Source: Candidatus Thorarchaeota archaeon (GTDB taxonomy: Archaea > Asgardarchaeota > Thorarchaeia > Thorarchaeales > Thorarchaeaceae). From it: 35,189 nucleotides of DNA. The notes beneath the pieces were generated by a model. That model worked only from the letters and a program-made list of their open reading frames with translations, did not search any database and was not told the DNA's origin. The stretch is from assembly GCA_030593165.1 (NCBI GenBank), contig JAUVHR010000004.1:1-35189 (forward strand), in the 5' to 3' direction. How positions within the stretch are numbered: the first letter of the stretch is position 1; the number at the start of each line of letters is the position of its first letter. Position numbers and translations under genes: made by a program. Positions 33,325-35,189 of this stretch are shown one piece after another.

Positions 33325-34461
33325 TCACCGTCTTCTATCATCCACGCTATTGAATCTTGTATCCAATTCTTTTCTAAGCTTGTGAATGAAACGTTTCTCA
33401 GAGCTACTTGGTTCATTATTCAGAACTATAATCCACTCGTCTCTAGGTTGGTTCTTACCAAAATAGCTGTAATCTACTAATTGTCCAAGCGCATCTCTGA
33501 TAGCTTTTCGACCTCGTCCTTTTTCCGATGTCTTGAGTTCGGCGATAAATTGCTTTGAGCCCTTCTGAAATATAAAATCAATATATTGAACCTCCATCCT
33601 AACATCCTCAAAGCCATGGATTTTCAACCACTTGAGAAAAGCGTTTGCTAATTTCTTATGGCCATCGTCGATAAAGCTAGAACCTTCACTGCTTTCTCTT
33701 GTATGTCCTGATGTATCAAACGGTTCAGTTCTGCCAAATGGTCCAGATTGTACCGGTTCGTCTGTTATTGAACGAATAACTGCTCTCTTCGCCCAATCAT
33801 AGAATTGTATTTTATGTTTTCGTGGTGTGTTAACATAGACAAAAATGGGGTATAACCATTCAAAGACAAGGATAATATTCTCAATCATGTCATGTGGATC
33901 AGTAGATAGAATTTCGGAATCATTTTCACTATAGAGGCCTAATGAAATCCAGACTTCCCCTGTTGTACTAATCATTTCTCTGCCTATTATCTGAATCGCT
34001 TCATCATCAAGCTGTTCAATATCGTATTCTTCTATTGTTTTGAAATAAGCCCCTTGGGGGTTGAGCTTGGTTAATGTCATTCTGATAATCTCAGGCTCGG
34101 TTATCATTAATTTGGCAAGATTATCACGGAATTTGCGAGTGTACGTGGGGATCCCAATCCCAATGTAAAGCCAACCATTTCCGATTTCCACTGATAATTG
34201 AGGGTTTTTTGTGTAACTTGGATTAGTCCTCAAAACGTATGAGAGCCATATACTTTGAACATCTTTTTTTCTCTTTGTAATTTTGGCAAGAGATATTTTG
34301 GGAACTAAATTCGAGTCGATTATTAGGATAAGTGGAGCTAAGGAATCACGTAGTCTGCCCATTTTTTCCCTTACTCGAATTCTTTCATGGTCATACTTTT
34401 TGGATTCCCGTTTTCTTTCCTCAAATGCTGCAAAGTCATCCTGTGAAAAACCGTCAAACAT
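33325..34461 (-). CDS. Hypothetical protein with C-terminal PD-(D/E)XK nuclease-like domain
   Basis: A 378-residue protein. The first 270 residues are an unrecognised alpha/beta region, with a charged start and a strand-rich middle (NGWLYIGIGIP). The C-terminal 100 residues fit a restriction-endonuclease fold: YIDFIF with Asp295, then FIAELK with Glu308 and Lys310, and later DALGQLVDY with Gln327 and Asp330 like the QxxxY motif of RecB/VRR-type nucleases. It may form a two-gene unit with the membrane-anchored nuclease. AT-rich composition and the mobile-element-like neighbours suggest defence or DNA processing. No partner helicase or methylase is seen. Confidence 0.6.
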   Translation of the reverse strand: MFDGFSQDDFAAFEERKRESKKYDHERIRVREKMGRLRDSLAPLILIIDSNLVPKISLAKITKRKKDVQSIWLSYVLRTNPSYTKNPQLSVEIGNGWLYIGIGIPTYTRKFRDNLAKLMITEPEIIRMTLTKLNPQGAYFKTIEEYDIEQLDDEAIQIIGREMISTTGEVWISLGLYSENDSEILSTDPHDMIENIILVFEWLYPIFVYVNTPRKHKIQFYDWAKRAVIRSITDEPVQSGPFGRTEPFDTSGHTRESSEGSSFIDDGHKKLANAFLKWLKIHGFEDVRMEVQYIDFIFQKGSKQFIAELKTSEKGRGRKAIRDALGQLVDYSYFGKNQPRDEWIIVLNNEPSSSEKRFIHKLRKELDTRFNSVDDRRR

Positions 34462-34584
34462 TGGAAATTCCCCTTAGTTTCTAACTTGAAACCCTGAATT
34501 GTCATAGAGAAAGACAACAAAATAACGTTAACTCCTTCTCGTTAATGGAAGATACACTTAGTACCTTAGTTCTTCTAGCGGTAC

Positions 34585-34594
34585 GATTAAAAGG
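34585..34594 (+). promoter_or_regulatory. TATA-type promoter of the Sec61 beta gene
   Basis: GATTAAAAGG lies about 55 bases upstream of the ATG at 34643. An AAAGGAG ribosome-binding site (34627-34633) lies between, so the transcript would have a leader of roughly 30 bases. Confidence 0.5.
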
Positions 34595-34642
34595 AAAAGG
34601 TTTGACACCACACCGAGAACAACCCTAAAGGAGTTCTACAAT

Positions 34643-34825
34643 ATGCCGAAGACTGCTAAGAAGCGTCGGAAGAAGAAGGGTGAAGGACCGATGCCAAGCG
34701 GTGGAGCTGGGCTGATAAGATTCTTCGAGGACGAGACCCCAGGGGTCAAGGTCGGGCCGACGATGGTGATAGTCTTCACGGCGCTTCTAGTGATTGCGGT
34801 GGTTTTGGCACACATGTTTGCCTAG
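34643..34825 (+). CDS. secG: Protein translocase subunit Sec61 beta
   Basis: A 60-residue tail-anchored subunit of the archaeal SecYE-beta translocon. The N terminus is a basic cytoplasmic stretch (KTAKKRRKKKGEGPMPSGG). It is followed by the family motif AGLIRFFEDETPGVKVGP and one C-terminal membrane helix (about 39-59, MVIVFTALLVIAVVLAH). Length and layout match archaeal Sec61 beta. AAAGGAG ten bases upstream supports the start. The next gene, L44e, has its own TATA box. Confidence 0.95.
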   Translation: MPKTAKKRRKKKGEGPMPSGGAGLIRFFEDETPGVKVGPTMVIVFTALLVIAVVLAHMFA

Positions 34826-34851
34826 GGGGAAGGCGTGTCGGGCCTCAAGGA

Positions 34852-34859
34852 TTATAAAG
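34852..34859 (+). promoter_or_regulatory. TATA box of the L44e gene
   Basis: TTATAAAG lies 44 bases upstream of ATG 34903, with a GGTGGT element a few bases before the start codon. Position fits an archaeal core promoter with a leader of about 18-20 bases. Confidence 0.55.
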
Positions 34860-34902
34860 AATCCAACTTCGGGAGTCATTGCTCAGGATTGGTGGTCATC
34901 AA

Positions 34903-35184
34903 ATGAAGATGAAGAGTACGATGAACAAATACTGTCCGAGGTGTCGAAAGCACACCGAACACCAAGTTAGTCTAGCCAAGGCTGGAAAGCGCAGGTCACG
35001 GTCAGAGGGTGAGCGTAGAATGGCCAGGAAGACTCGGGGTTACGGTTCATTCCCGAAGCCAATCCAAAAGCGATTCAGCAAGACTACAAAGAAGAGTGTA
35101 CCATTATACCGCTGTACAGAGTGCGATCATAAGTTTCATGGCAAAGGATTGCGCCTCAAGAAGCTGGAAATATCGAAGACCTAG
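34903..35184 (+). CDS. rpl44e: Large-subunit ribosomal protein eL42 (L44e)
   Basis: A 93-residue zinc-binding protein of the 50S subunit, located near the E site. Two Cys pairs make the zinc ribbon: YCPRCRKHTEH near the N terminus and YRCTECDHKF near residue 72. Between them is a basic segment with KTRGYGSFPKPI, matching the conserved GYGG-like motif region of the family. ATG 34903 gives the usual archaeal start (MKMK...YCPRC); a TTG at 34879 would add eight residues. In many archaea the S27e gene follows, which would lie beyond the right edge. Confidence 0.95.
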   Translation: MKMKSTMNKYCPRCRKHTEHQVSLAKAGKRRSRSEGERRMARKTRGYGSFPKPIQKRFSKTTKKSVPLYRCTECDHKFHGKGLRLKKLEISKT

Positions 35185-35189
35185 TAGAT

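Noticed and set aside
1-35189. CRISPR arrays, insertion sequences and rRNA genes.
   Set aside because: I looked for regularly spaced repeats, transposase motifs with terminal inverted repeats, and rRNA landmarks and saw none.

Overview
This window is archaeal chromosomal DNA. The evidence is the set of archaeal or archaeal/eukaryotic information-processing genes: prolyl-tRNA synthetase with a C-terminal Cys-rich end, NOG1 GTPase, 20S-type proteasome beta subunit, TYW1, Trm5, CTP-dependent riboflavin kinase with an N-terminal winged helix, NadM, translin, Sec61 beta and ribosomal protein L44e. TATA boxes sit about 25-30 bases upstream of several genes, and there is an intron-containing tRNA gene with a bulge-helix-bulge motif. 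The gene set, moderate GC, and the eukaryote-like pieces (translin, a GRAM/PH-like protein) would fit an Asgard archaeon such as a Thorarchaeon, but that placement is inference.

Layout. (1) 1-5040: small metabolic and hypothetical genes, all leftward: a partial gene, a cupin, a TIGR04076-like protein, an MJ0936-type phosphodiesterase, an archaeal MutS-like ATPase, and a 2-hydroxyacid dehydrogenase. (2) 5125-17310: a dense housekeeping block: proS, nadM, rtcA, nog1, a proteasome beta homologue, a B12-binding radical SAM protein, tyw1, translin, ribK, pcm, DUF371, trm5, and a COG2413-type predicted nucleotidyltransferase. TYW1 acts on the m1G37 that Trm5 makes, so two steps of wyosine synthesis lie close together. 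(3) 17500-21620: less familiar genes: a four-helix membrane protein, a structured non-coding stretch, a 659-residue orphan, a DNA methyltransferase, a cysteine-less glutaredoxin-like protein, and a two-helix membrane protein. (4) 21620-24000: the most unusual locus. An intron-containing tRNA-Lys(CTT) gene is followed by a leftward 599-residue protein with LAGLIDADG-like features. Beyond it is a second, divergently placed copy of the tRNA promoter and exactly the 5' exon (31 nt), followed by a 10-nt tail and a T-rich stop. (5) 24040-27200: a GRAM/PH-like protein, glyA, a MazG-like protein, and a GNAT acetyltransferase. (6) 27200-34460: an accessory island with a TPR protein, a membrane-anchored extracytoplasmic protein, a free-standing LAGLIDADG/HTH protein, and two predicted PD-(D/E)XK-fold nucleases. 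Repeated copies of the GNAT gene's 3' tail punctuate it. (7) 34580-35189: return to core genes, Sec61 beta and L44e, each with a visible TATA box.

The best candidate for something undescribed is the tRNA-Lys locus. The duplicated 5' half keeps the TATA element, its spacing and the tRNA sequence perfectly while the spacer between them has diverged. The identity stops precisely at the predicted splice site. This is the form expected of a split-tRNA 5'-half gene or of a stable tRNA-half RNA.
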